DNA of 64,000 nt from an uncultured Candidatus Melainabacteria bacterium (GTDB lineage Bacteria; Cyanobacteriota; Vampirovibrionia; Gastranaerophilales; Gastranaerophilaceae): positions 86,243 to 150,242 of the forward strand of contig CAKUUC010000004.1 of assembly GCA_934692625.1 (NCBI GenBank), read 5' to 3'. Positions 7,361 to 17,400 of this stretch are shown here, piece by piece; position 1 is the first letter of the stretch, and each line of letters starts with the position of its first letter. The position numbers and the translations under genes are program-made. Below the pieces are notes generated by a model. The model made no database searches and was not told the DNA's origin. It saw only the letters and a program-made list of their open reading frames with translations.

Positions 7361-8569
7361 ATGTATAATGTGAAAAAGATTAAAGACGACCTTTTCTGGG
7401 TCGGTGCTAATGATAGACGAATTGCACTTTTTGAAAGTGTTTATCCTGTTCCGACAGGTGTTTCTTATAATTCATACCTTTTAGTTGATGAAAAAACAGT
7501 TTTGCTTGATACTGTTGATAGAGCAGTAACTCATCAATTTATGGAAAACGTAGCGCATGTTTTGGATGGAAAGGCTCTTGATTATTTGGTTATCAATCAC
7601 ATGGAACCAGACCATTGTGCTGAAATTCCAACTATTGTTGCAAAATATCCTGAAGTAAAAATTGTTTGCAACGCAAAAATTAAAACAATGATTGACCAAT
7701 TTTTTGATTTTGATTTGCCGGAAACTCAATATATGCTTGTGAAAGAAGGCGACACTTTGAATACCGGTAAGCATAATTTAACTTTTGTGTTTGCTCCGAT
7801 GGTTCATTGGCCGGAAGTTATGGTTACTTACGATACTGTAGACAAAATTTTGTTCTCGGCTGATGCGTTTGGTACTTTTGGCGCTATTGACGGTAATATT
7901 TTTGCTGATGAAGTTGACTTTGACGGTCGTTATATGGACGAAGCAAGAAGATACTATACAAATATTGTTGGTAAATACGGTCCTCAGGTACAAGCAATTT
8001 TGAAAAAGGCTTCAGGTTTGGATATTCAAATGATTTGTCCGTTGCACGGTCCGGTTTGGAGAAAAGATTTGGGCAAATTTATTGATAAATACCAAAAATG
8101 GTCAACTTATACACCTGAGTTAAATTCAGTTTTGATTGTGTATGCATCAGTTTATGGCGGAACTCAAAATGCTGCCGAAATTTTAGCATCAAAACTTGCG
8201 GATTTGGGAGTTAAAGATATCAAAATGTATGATGTTTCAACTGTAAATTGTTCTTATATTTTGTCTGATGCGTTCAAATATTCACACATTGTCTTTGCAT
8301 CAACGACATACAACAATGGAATTTTTGTAAATATGGAAACTTTGTTGCACGATATTGTTGCTCATAATCTTCAAAATAGAAAAATTGCTATTGTTGAAAA
8401 CGGTAGTTGGGCACCGGTTGCTGGCAAATTGATGTGCGAATTGATTATGAAGATGAAAAATGTTGAAATAATTGAACCAAAAGTGACGGTAAAATCAACA
8501 GTGAAATCTTCAAAAGAAGAAGAATTCGAAAATCTTGCTCAAACAATTGCAAAATCAGTGCTTGGATAA
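7361..8569 (+). CDS. Flavodiiron protein (oxygen/NO reductase, FprA type)
   Basis: The start is the ATG at 7361, with TAGGAGAG upstream; an upstream in-frame ATG at 7313 has no ribosome binding site. The 402-residue product has an N-terminal metallo-beta-lactamase diiron domain with HMEPDH (His80-x-Glu82-x-Asp84-His85). Further ligands lie in MVHWPE, SADAFG and LHGPVW. A C-terminal flavodoxin domain starts at VLIVYASVYGGTQNAAE. The family reduces O2 to water or NO to N2O using electrons from rubredoxin or similar donors. That fits oxygen scavenging in a strict anaerobe. No rubredoxin domain is fused. A terminator follows. Confidence 0.93.
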   Translation: MYNVKKIKDDLFWVGANDRRIALFESVYPVPTGVSYNSYLLVDEKTVLLDTVDRAVTHQFMENVAHVLDGKALDYLVINHMEPDHCAEIPTIVAKYPEVKIVCNAKIKTMIDQFFDFDLPETQYMLVKEGDTLNTGKHNLTFVFAPMVHWPEVMVTYDTVDKILFSADAFGTFGAIDGNIFADEVDFDGRYMDEARRYYTNIVGKYGPQVQAILKKASGLDIQMICPLHGPVWRKDLGKFIDKYQKWSTYTPELNSVLIVYASVYGGTQNAAEILASKLADLGVKDIKMYDVSTVNCSYILSDAFKYSHIVFASTTYNNGIFVNMETLLHDIVAHNLQNRKIAIVENGSWAPVAGKLMCELIMKMKNVEIIEPKVTVKSTVKSSKEEEFENLAQTIAKSVLG

Positions 8570-8593
8570 AGATTTTTAGTTAATGTTTATAAT

Positions 8594-8632
8594 ATAAGCC
8601 GTTATCATATACTGATAGCGGCTTATATTTTT
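8594..8632 (+). terminator. Intrinsic terminator after flavodiiron gene
   Basis: A 14-bp stem with one wobble pair (8594-8607 with 8613-8626) and a TATAC loop is followed by ATTTTTGT. Confidence 0.85.
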
Positions 8633-8675
8633 GTATTCTGATGGATTTGTTTCAATTCCTTAATATAAAATCATA

Positions 8676-8822
8676 ACGTTACAAAATGTAAAAATTACTT
8701 TAAAACCTCAAAACCCTTGATATAATTCCTTTATGGTATGGTATGGTATGGTATGGCGGGGCGGTGTACTTATGCGAAAAAATCGTTCATAATAGAAATA
8801 TGATTTTGAGAATATTGAATTC
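8676..8822 (+). repeat. TATGG element, copy 2
   Basis: It has the same order as copy 1: CGTTACAAAATGTAAAA box, TATAAT (8721-8726), five TATGG units (8732-8756), CGGGGCGGTGTACTTATG, and a TTATG...CATAA hairpin. It lies in the 790-bp gene-free stretch between the flavodiiron gene and rpoB. The rest of that stretch (8823-9150) shows only AT-rich sequence without a supported gene. Confidence 0.85.
8733..8792 (+). CDS. Candidate leaderless 19-residue peptide, element copy 2
   Basis: The ATG lies 6 nt after TATAAT. The frame reads MVWYGMVWRGGVLMRKNRS and ends at TAA after exactly 60 nt, as in copies 1 and 3. Codon 7 is GTA here and GTG in copy 3, a silent difference. There is no ribosome binding site. 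The two later ATGs in the array open other frames that I do not consider supported. Confidence 0.4.
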   Translation: MVWYGMVWRGGVLMRKNRS

Positions 8823-9150
8823 TTTATATTCATTATTGATTATAAAAAGTGTGAAGTTCAATATTTTTACAATGACGAAAATTTTGTTCAAAATTTTGGA
8901 AATTTTTTATATATTTGTCCTAAAAATCAAGTGCTGAAGTGATTTTTAATGAAAATGTCTGTATGTTTGATTTGGTCAGTCTTTTGGCAGTTTTTAGCCG
9001 ACAATTCCTAATGTTAGAAATTGTGATGTTTCCTATTGGGGGATTGACACTGAAAAGCAAGTATAATCAAACTTTCGCTTTTTTATTTGTGGTTTGTAAA
9101 ATTTTATTACAAAAAATTTAAAAATTTCTCTAAAATTTAGTCAAAATTAC

Positions 9151-9178
9151 TTGACTAGGAATATTGATGTAATATGAT
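9151..9178 (+). promoter_or_regulatory. Promoter of the rpoB-rpoC1-rpoC2 operon
   Basis: TTGACT (9151-9156) and TATGAT (9173-9178) are separated by 16 bp. The predicted leader to rpoB is about 180 nt. Confidence 0.6.
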
Positions 9179-9229
9179 GAAGTAACATGCAAAAGTAAAG
9201 TTGGGTGAATTGTGCCTAATTCATAAAAC

Positions 9230-9319
9230 ATGAAAAACAACATTCCGCAACTTGTACAACTCCATGAAATTGCAGTTATTTGCCAAATCTTTGGCAGAGG
9301 GTTTACAGCCTTAAGTTAG
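9230..9319 (+). CDS. Possible short upstream ORF in the rpoB leader
   Basis: A 29-codon frame (MKNNIPQLVQLHEIAVICQI...) lies inside the leader of rpoB and ends 46 nt before it. It contains the hairpin GCCAAA-TC-TTTGGC (9282-9295). There is no clear ribosome binding site, so it may be chance or part of a structured leader. Confidence 0.2.
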   Translation: MKNNIPQLVQLHEIAVICQIFGRGFTALS

Positions 9320-9365
9320 AAAAACGTTTTATAGTAGTACATCATTATTAAAATGAGGTGAATTG

Positions 9366-12300
9366 ATGTCTGAGACAAAATATGCAAAAAGAGTAACGCC
9401 AATGGGCATTCCACACACCCGTTTGGACGATTTACCGGACCTTATTGAGGTGCAAAAAAAATCATTTGAGTGGTTCTTGAAAGAAGGTTTGAAGGAAGAA
9501 TTACTTTCTTTTTCTCCTATTAAAGACTACACTGGCAGATTAGAGCTACACTTCTTGCCGAATTATACTTTCGACAACGCTAAGTATACGGTTGAAGAGG
9601 CTCGTATTCATGACGCAACTTATGCAAAACAGTTACGTGTTATGATTAGATTGGTTAACCGTGATAGCGGTGAAATCAAAGAACAAGAAGTATATATCGG
9701 TGATATTCCTACAATGACTGACAAAGGTACTTTCATTGTAAACGGTGCAGAACGTGTAATCGTATCACAAATCGTTCGTTCTCCGGGGGTTTACTTCAAG
9801 TGTGATCCATCACCAACAGGAAAACGTTTGTACAATGCTACAATGATTCCTAACCGTGGTGCTTGGTTGAAAATTGAAACAGATTCTAACGATGTTATTC
9901 ACGTTAAAATCGACAAAAATAGAAAAATCCTTGCTACAACATTGTTGAAAGCTATGGGTATTTCAGTTTCTGAAATGGAATCTAAGTTTACTCACTTTGA
10001 ATTCTTAAAGAAAACTTTGGAAAAAGACCCAACTGAAACTACTGATGAAGCTTTGGTTGAATTGTATAAAAAACTAAGACCTGGTGATCCTGCTTCTCCA
10101 CAAGGTGGACGTCAGATTTTAGAATCAAGATTCTTTGATGAAAAGAAATACGATATCGGTCGTGTTGGTCGTTACAAATTGAATAAAAAATTGAATTTGA
10201 ACATTCCTAAAAACCAACGTACTTTGACTGTTGAAGATATCGTTTCAACTATTGAATATTTAATTAACTTAACTTACGACGAAGGTCAATTAGATGATAT
10301 CGACCACTTGGGTAACAGAAGAATTCGTTCAGTTGGCGAATTGTTACAAAACCAATTCAGAGTTGGTTTGTCAAGAATTGAAAGAATCGTTAAAGAAAGA
10401 ATGACTTTACAAGATTCTGAAACATTGACTCCGTTGAACTTGTTGAACACAAAACCATTGGTTGCTTCTTTGAAAGAATTTTTCGGAAGCTCTCAATTGT
10501 CACAGTTCATGGACCAAACTAACCCACTTGCTGAATTGACTCACAAAAGACGTATTTCAGCATTGGGACCTGGTGGTTTGCAAAGAGAAAGAGCCGGTTT
10601 TGCGGTTCGTGATATTCACCCTTCTCACTACGGTCGTATTTGTCCGATTGAAACTCCGGAAGGTCCGAACGCAGGTTTGATTGGTTCATTGGCAACTCAC
10701 GCAAAAGTTAACGATTACGGTTTTGTAGAATCTCCGTTCTTCGTTGTAAAAGATGGCGTTGTTACTGATGAAGTTGTTTATATGACAGCCGATGCCGATG
10801 AAAACTTCCGTTGTGCTCCTGCTGACGTTAAGTTGACAAAAGACAGAAGATTTGTAGAAAACATGGTTCCTGCGAGATATCGTTCAGAATTCATCATGTG
10901 TGAAGCGTCAAAAATCGACTATGTCGGTGTTTGCCCTATCCAAATCATTTCTGTTGCAACATCAATGATTCCGTTCATTGAACACGATGATGCTAACCGT
11001 GCATTGATGGGTTCTAACATGCAACGTCAAGCCGTTCCGCTTTTGATTACTCAAAGACCAAGAGTTGGTACAGGTCTTGAATCTCGTGTAGCAAAAGACT
11101 CAGGTATGGTTATCGTTTCTGATGTTGACGGTACAGTTGAAAGAGTTGTCGGTGAAGAAATTGTTATCAGAGATGTACAAGGTAAACCACACATCTATAC
11201 ATTAATGAAATATGTAAGAAGTAACCAAGATACTTGTATTAACCAAAAACCTATCGTTCACGAAGGTGATAAAGTTAAAGCAGGTGATGTAATTGCTGAT
11301 GGTGCTTCAACATGTGGTGGTGAACTTTCATTAGGTAAAAACATTTTGGTTGCTTATATGCCTTGGGAAGGTTATAACTTCGAAGATGCTATCTTGCTTT
11401 CTGAAAGATGTGTACACGATGATATCTTTACTTCATTACACATTGAAAAATTAGAAATCGAAGCTCGTCAAACTAAATTGGGACCTGAAGAAATTACTCG
11501 TGAAATTCCAAACGTTTCAGAAGATGCTCTAAGACACTTGGATGAACGTGGTATTGTCAGAATCGGTGCCAGAGTTTACGCAGATGATATTCTTGTTGGT
11601 AAAGTTACACCGAAAGGTGAATCTGAACATCCGCCTGAAGAAAAATTGTTAAGAGCAATTTTTGCGGAAAAAGCAAGAGATGTTAAAGATAATTCATTAC
11701 GTGTTCCACACGGTGAAGGTGGTAGAGTTCTCGATGTTAAGGTATTTGACAGAGAAAAAGGCGACGAATTACCACCAGGGGCAAATACAGTAATCAGAGT
11801 TTACATCGCTCAAAAACGTAAGGTTTCTGTAGGTGATAAACTTTCAGGACGTCACGGTAACAAAGGTATCGTATCTAGAATCTTACCTAGAGAGGATATG
11901 CCGTTCTTGCCAGATGGTACTCCTGTAGATATCGTATTGAACCCACTTGGTGTACCTTCTCGTATGAACGTTGGTCAAACTTATGAATTGTTGTTAGGTT
12001 TGGCTGCATACTTGACTGGTGACTATTATGAAGCACCTGCATTCGATGAAATGTATGGTGAAAATCAATCCGAAATCGCAACAAAAGCAGAACTTCTTAG
12101 AGGTATCAAAGAATCAGGCTGTGATTGGGTTGGCGAAGACGGTAAAGTATTGCTAATCGATGGTAGAACAGGTGAACCATTTGACAGACCTGTTGCTGTT
12201 GGTTTGACATACTTCTTGAAACTTGTTCACCTTGTAGATGACAAGATTCACGCAAGAAGTACCGGTCCTTACTCACTAGTAACTCAACAACCATTGGGTG

Positions 12301-12686
12301 GTAAAGCTCAATTCGGTGGTCAAAGATTCGGTGAAATGGAAGTTTGGGCATTGGAAGCTTACGGTGCTGCTTATACTCTACAAGAAATGTTAACAATCAA
12401 ATCAGATGATGTTAATGGTAGAAATAGAGCGTATGAAGCAATTGTTAAGGGTGACAATATCCCAAGACCGGGTATTCCTGAATCATTTAAGGTACTTGTA
12501 AGAGAATTGCAAAGTATCGGTTTAGATATTACAGTAGCGAAAAAAGACGGACAGGAAGTAGACTTGATGACAGATATGGACGATTTGAGAAAATCAGCTC
12601 CAAAACGTACATTGTCTGACGTTGATTCAGAGTTGTTGAATATCAACTTCTTTGAAACACCAACTACTTTCGGTGGTGATCTATAA
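9366..12686 (+). CDS. rpoB: RNA polymerase subunit beta
   Basis: An 1106-residue beta subunit; the start is the ATG at 9366 with GAGGTG upstream (an adjacent TTG at 9363 is less likely). Typical blocks are present: the fork/rifampicin region SQFMDQTNPLAELTHKRRIS, GPGGLQRERAGFAVRDIHPS, EGPNAGLIGSLA, the Sw3/active-site region GGKAQFGGQRFGEMEVWALE and HGNKGIVS. The length is near that of cyanobacterial and Gram-positive beta subunits and lacks the large enterobacterial insertions. No rplJ/rplL genes lie upstream, unlike the common rplJL-rpoBC order. It is followed after 18 bp by rpoC1. Confidence 0.98.
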   Translation: MSETKYAKRVTPMGIPHTRLDDLPDLIEVQKKSFEWFLKEGLKEELLSFSPIKDYTGRLELHFLPNYTFDNAKYTVEEARIHDATYAKQLRVMIRLVNRDSGEIKEQEVYIGDIPTMTDKGTFIVNGAERVIVSQIVRSPGVYFKCDPSPTGKRLYNATMIPNRGAWLKIETDSNDVIHVKIDKNRKILATTLLKAMGISVSEMESKFTHFEFLKKTLEKDPTETTDEALVELYKKLRPGDPASPQGGRQILESRFFDEKKYDIGRVGRYKLNKKLNLNIPKNQRTLTVEDIVSTIEYLINLTYDEGQLDDIDHLGNRRIRSVGELLQNQFRVGLSRIERIVKERMTLQDSETLTPLNLLNTKPLVASLKEFFGSSQLSQFMDQTNPLAELTHKRRISALGPGGLQRERAGFAVRDIHPSHYGRICPIETPEGPNAGLIGSLATHAKVNDYGFVESPFFVVKDGVVTDEVVYMTADADENFRCAPADVKLTKDRRFVENMVPARYRSEFIMCEASKIDYVGVCPIQIISVATSMIPFIEHDDANRALMGSNMQRQAVPLLITQRPRVGTGLESRVAKDSGMVIVSDVDGTVERVVGEEIVIRDVQGKPHIYTLMKYVRSNQDTCINQKPIVHEGDKVKAGDVIADGASTCGGELSLGKNILVAYMPWEGYNFEDAILLSERCVHDDIFTSLHIEKLEIEARQTKLGPEEITREIPNVSEDALRHLDERGIVRIGARVYADDILVGKVTPKGESEHPPEEKLLRAIFAEKARDVKDNSLRVPHGEGGRVLDVKVFDREKGDELPPGANTVIRVYIAQKRKVSVGDKLSGRHGNKGIVSRILPREDMPFLPDGTPVDIVLNPLGVPSRMNVGQTYELLLGLAAYLTGDYYEAPAFDEMYGENQSEIATKAELLRGIKESGCDWVGEDGKVLLIDGRTGEPFDRPVAVGLTYFLKLVHLVDDKIHARSTGPYSLVTQQPLGGKAQFGGQRFGEMEVWALEAYGAAYTLQEMLTIKSDDVNGRNRAYEAIVKGDNIPRPGIPESFKVLVRELQSIGLDITVAKKDGQEVDLMTDMDDLRKSAPKRTLSDVDSELLNINFFETPTTFGGDL

Positions 12687-12704
12687 TTATAAGGAGAATT
12701 AAAA

Positions 12705-14414
12705 TTGTCTACAAGTATTGATTATTTTGATTATATACGAATAAGTATGGCATCTCCGGAAAGAATACTTCAATGGTCACACGGCGAAGTTACAAAACCG
12801 GAAACCATCAATTACCGTACTTTAAAACCTGAAAGAGATGGTTTGTTCTGCGAAAGAATTTTCGGGCCAACAAAGGACTGGGAATGCTATTGCGGTAAGT
12901 ACAAAAGAGTAAGACATAAAGGTATTATCTGTGAACGTTGCGGTGTTGAAGTTACAGATTCAAAAGTAAGACGTCACAGAATGGGACACATCAAATTGGC
13001 GGCACCTGTGTCACACATTTGGTTCTTGAAAGGTATCCCATCTTACCTTGGCTTGTTACTTGATATGACTTTGAAAGATCTTGAACAAGTTATTTACTTC
13101 AACAGTTATGTAGTAATCGACGGTGGCGACAGTGATTTCAGAAAATTACAGTTGTTGACCGAAGATGAATATGATGAATATATGGAAAGCAATGAAGAAT
13201 CAACTTTGAAAGTTGGTATCGGTGCTGAAGCAATCAAAGAATTGCTTTCTGAAATTGATATTAAAGCGTTGGCAGAAGAAATCAGAGGTGAATTGGCAGG
13301 CAATGTAACTTCTGTTCAAAAGAAATCTAAGTTAATCAAGAGATTGAGATTATTAGATAGCTTGATTTCTTCAGAAACCAACCCAACTTGGATGATTATG
13401 GACGTACTTCCTGTTACTCCGCCTGATTTAAGACCAATGGTTCAATTGGACGGTGGACGTTTTGCAACATCAGATTTGAATGATTTGTACAGACGTGTAA
13501 TTAACAGAAACAACCGTTTGCAAAGACTTTTGGAAATGGGCGCTCCTGAAATCATCGTTAGAAACGAAAAGAGAATGTTACAAGAAGCAGTTGACGCTTT
13601 GATTGATAACGGACGTCGTGGTAGAACTGTTGTTGGTCCTAACAACCGTGCGTTGAAATCATTATCTAACATTATTGAAGGTAAACAAGGTCGTTTCCGT
13701 CAAAACTTGTTAGGTAAACGTGTTGACTACTCAGGTCGTTCAGTTATCGTTGTTGGTCCATCTTTACAGTTGCACCAATGCGGTTTGCCAAAAGAAATGG
13801 CAATTGAACTATTCAAACCGTTTGTTGTTAATAAACTTATCGAAAGAGGATATGTTCAAAACATCAAATCTGCGAAGAAGAAGATTGAACGTTCAGAACA
13901 CATTGTATGGGATATCTTAGAAGAAGTTATCGACGGACACCCTGTAATGTTGAACCGTGCTCCGACTTTGCACAGACTAGGTATTCAAGCATTTGAACCA
14001 AAATTGGTAGAAGGTCGTGCTATTCAACTTCACCCGTTGGTATGTACAGCATTCAACGCTGACTTCGACGGTGACCAAATGGCTGTTCACGTTCCGCTAT
14101 CTATCGAGGCTCAAGCAGAAGCAAGAATGTTGATGTTAGCAACTAACAACTTGTTAGCCCCTGCTAACGGTAAACCTATTGTTACTCCATCTCAGGATAT
14201 GGTCTTGGGTATGTATTACTTGACTACTATCAAAGACCAATCTCAAGAAGTTAAAGGTTACTTCTACAACTTCCAAGATGCTATTTCAGCATTAGAAGTA
14301 GGAGTTATCAAACTTCACGATAAGATTATCGTAAGAGATGAAAAAGGTGCCAGATTAGAAACTACAGTTGGTAGAATTATCTTCAACCAAGAAGTTAGAA
14401 AAGCACTAGCGTAA
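12705..14414 (+). CDS. rpoC1: RNA polymerase subunit gamma (N-terminal part of split beta-prime)
   Basis: The 569-residue N-terminal half of beta-prime starts at a TTG with AAGGAG 8 nt upstream. The zinc ribbon is at Cys61, Cys63, Cys76 and Cys79 (CYCGKYK...CERCG). The catalytic magnesium loop is FNADFDGDQMAVH, with Asp453, Asp455 and Asp457. The protein ends at TTVGRIIFNQEVRKALA, which is where cyanobacterial RpoC1 ends. It is somewhat shorter than typical cyanobacterial gamma subunits. The gene is intact and followed after 44 bp by rpoC2, so this is a true split gene and not a frameshift. Confidence 0.97.
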   Translation: MSTSIDYFDYIRISMASPERILQWSHGEVTKPETINYRTLKPERDGLFCERIFGPTKDWECYCGKYKRVRHKGIICERCGVEVTDSKVRRHRMGHIKLAAPVSHIWFLKGIPSYLGLLLDMTLKDLEQVIYFNSYVVIDGGDSDFRKLQLLTEDEYDEYMESNEESTLKVGIGAEAIKELLSEIDIKALAEEIRGELAGNVTSVQKKSKLIKRLRLLDSLISSETNPTWMIMDVLPVTPPDLRPMVQLDGGRFATSDLNDLYRRVINRNNRLQRLLEMGAPEIIVRNEKRMLQEAVDALIDNGRRGRTVVGPNNRALKSLSNIIEGKQGRFRQNLLGKRVDYSGRSVIVVGPSLQLHQCGLPKEMAIELFKPFVVNKLIERGYVQNIKSAKKKIERSEHIVWDILEEVIDGHPVMLNRAPTLHRLGIQAFEPKLVEGRAIQLHPLVCTAFNADFDGDQMAVHVPLSIEAQAEARMLMLATNNLLAPANGKPIVTPSQDMVLGMYYLTTIKDQSQEVKGYFYNFQDAISALEVGVIKLHDKIIVRDEKGARLETTVGRIIFNQEVRKALA

Positions 14415-14458
14415 GTGCAAAATCAGTGTAAAAAATAACTAATTGAAGGAAAATTAGA

Positions 14459-17400
14459 ATGGAAAAAACATATACAAATACAAAGAAAACTCCTGATTTC
14501 ATTAACAAACAAATGGACAAAGGTTCTTTGAAGAAATTGTTAGGTCAAATGTATTTGGAATACGGCGGAGCGAAGGCTGCAACTTTGGCTAACGCACTTA
14601 AAAACTTAGGTTATAAGTACGCTACAATTTCCGGTACAACAATTTCTATTGCTGACTTATCAGTTCCATCAATCAAAAAAGATTTGTTGAAATCAGCAGA
14701 AAGTGAAATTGAAAAATCTACAAACAGATACTTGAAAGGTGAAATTACCGAAGTTGAAAGATATACAAAAGTTATTGATACTTGGTCTGAAACAACGGCA
14801 AAATTAACAGAACAAGTTGTTGAAAACTTTGATAAATTGAATCCGGTATATATGATGGCATTCTCCGGAGCCCGTGGTAACTTGTCACAGGTATCACAGT
14901 TGGTTGGTATGCGTGGTTTGATGGCAGATGCGCAAGGTCAAATCATCGACTTGCCTATTAAATCAAACTTTAAAGAAGGCTTGTCAGTTACCGAATACAT
15001 CATTTCATCATACGGTGCTCGTAAAGGTCTTGTAGATACAGCGTTGAAAACAGCCGATTCAGGTTACTTAACAAGACGTTTGGTTGACGTTGCGCAAGAC
15101 GTAATTATCAGAGCAGATGATTGTCATACTGATAAATACATCAACTTGAAAGCAATCACAGAAAGAGATAAAGTTATTGTTCCGTTGATTGACAGATTGT
15201 TGGGTAGAACAGTTGCTCAAGATATCGTTGATGCTGATGGTAATGTTCTTGTTACTAAAGGTACAACAATGGACAGAGATGCAATCAAGAAAATTTCAAA
15301 CTTAGACTTGCAAGAATTGAAAGTTCGTTCTGGCTTAACTTGCGGTTTGGAATACGGTGTTTGCCAAAAATGTTATGGTTGGGCAATGACAACTCAAAAA
15401 TTGGTTGATATCGGTGAAGCAATCGGTATTATCGCTGCTCAGTCAATCGGTGAACCTGGTACACAGTTGACAATGAGAACCTTCCACACAGGTGGTGCTG
15501 TTGGCGTTAAAGAAGCTAAGAAAGAAATTGTTGCTCGTGAAGCCGGTGTTGTAAGTTCAAAAATCAAAGCCAGAGAATTGAGAACTCGTCACGGTGATAT
15601 CGTTCAAGTTTCTATGTATGAAGCAGATATCGAAGTTAAAGGCGAAAAGAGAACTACTAAATATCATATTCCGGCAGGCGCTACATTGTTCATCACTGAT
15701 GGTATGAAGGTTGAAAAAGGCTACAAAATGGCTGAACATTCACCTCAAACTCAAGGTGTAACAGAAAAAGCGACTAAAGATATTTTCGCTGACATTAGTG
15801 GTGAAATCGTATTTGAAGATTTCAAAGCTGATGAAAAGAAAGATAGACAAGGTAACGTTTCAAGAACTACAAACAAACAAGGTGTTATTTGGGTTCTTGG
15901 CGGTGATGTTTATACATTACCTGGTGGTTCAAAAGTTCTTGTAAAAGACGGCGAAAAAGTTTCAGAAGGCGGAGTTTTGGCAGAAACCTTAACTATTTCT
16001 GAACACGGTGGTGAAGTTCGTGTTGGTGAAGATTTAGTTGTTGAAAATGTTAAATCTCACGGCAAAACAATTAAGAAAATTGTTCAAGGTAAAGAATTGA
16101 CAATTGTTATCGCATCTTTACAACCTGAAAACGCTGTATTTGAACAAACTAAGAAAGAACAATTATGGACAGTTGAGTCTACCGGTGAAAAATATATCGT
16201 TAAAGCTCCTGTTGATACAACAGTTGAAAACGGTATGATTATTGCCGAGTTGGTAGATGATGATTGTTCAGTATCTTCTTCAGGTGAAATCAGATACGTA
16301 GATGTTGAAGTTGATGAAAATCAAATTATTACAAAACCTGGTAAGGTTGTATTTATTCCTGAAGAAATTCACCAAATCAATAAAGACAGTACATTGAAAA
16401 TGGTTGAAAACGGTACTGCAGTTACTGCCGGTACTGAAATCGTTAAAGATGTCTATTGTCACATTGATGGTATTGTTGAATTCAAAGAATACAATGACGT
16501 TATTCATGAAATTACAGTAAGACCTGGTGAAGTTCATACATTGTCAAGCATTTCAGAATTGAAAGTTGATGAAGGCGAAGTAGTTAAGAAAGGTACAGTA
16601 ATTGCTGACGGTATCAAGGCTACAGAAACTTCAATTGTTTCAATTATGGATTCTTCAGTAGATGATTTACCGCTTGATGATTTGGACGAAGAAATTGATT
16701 CAGCATTGACATTAGATGAAGATTCAATTGCAAATCAACCTGTTCAAATCTTGGTAAGACCGGTTCAAGTATTAGATGTTGATCAAAAAGATGTTTCAAT
16801 CAGATTTAATACAACTGATGAATTGATTGATATCATTCCTGTAACTCAACTTCAATACAAAGACGGAGCAAGAGTTAGAAACGTTGATGGTGCAACAATT
16901 ACAAGAACAAGCTTAGTTCTTCAAATGCAAGGTTACTTGTCACACTTGAAGGGTATGGTTGAACTTGATGCTCAAGGCGGTTTGAGAATTGTTGTATTGG
17001 AAAACTTGATTGTTCGTCGTGAGATGGAAGGAACTTCAAAGGCTTCATCATTGCAAACTGAATTGTTGGTAAAAGATGGTGAAACAATTGACCCTAGAAC
17101 ACCTGTTGCTAAGACTCAAGTTTTGGCAGTAAATGATGCAGTTGCTTCTATCAAAACTGATGATGAAGAAGTTAGAAGATTGCTTTTGATTTCTGAAAAT
17201 TCTGAAACAGTTGTATCTGTATCAGGTAAATCAGTTGTTAAGAAAGGCGATTTCGTAAAAACTGATAAAGTTTTGGCAGAAAGTGGTGAAACCTCTCCTG
17301 TATCAGGTGTTGTTACAGCAGTAAATAAAGGTTCAATATCAATCAGAAACGGTCGTCCGTACTTGATTAGCCCAGGTACAATGTTGCAAATCGGTGCAGG

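Noticed and set aside
8743..9121. Two open frames of about 60 codons downstream of TATGG element copy 2
   Set aside because: They have no ribosome binding site, a composition dominated by AT-rich Ile/Leu/Phe/Lys codons, and no counterpart after the other element copies.
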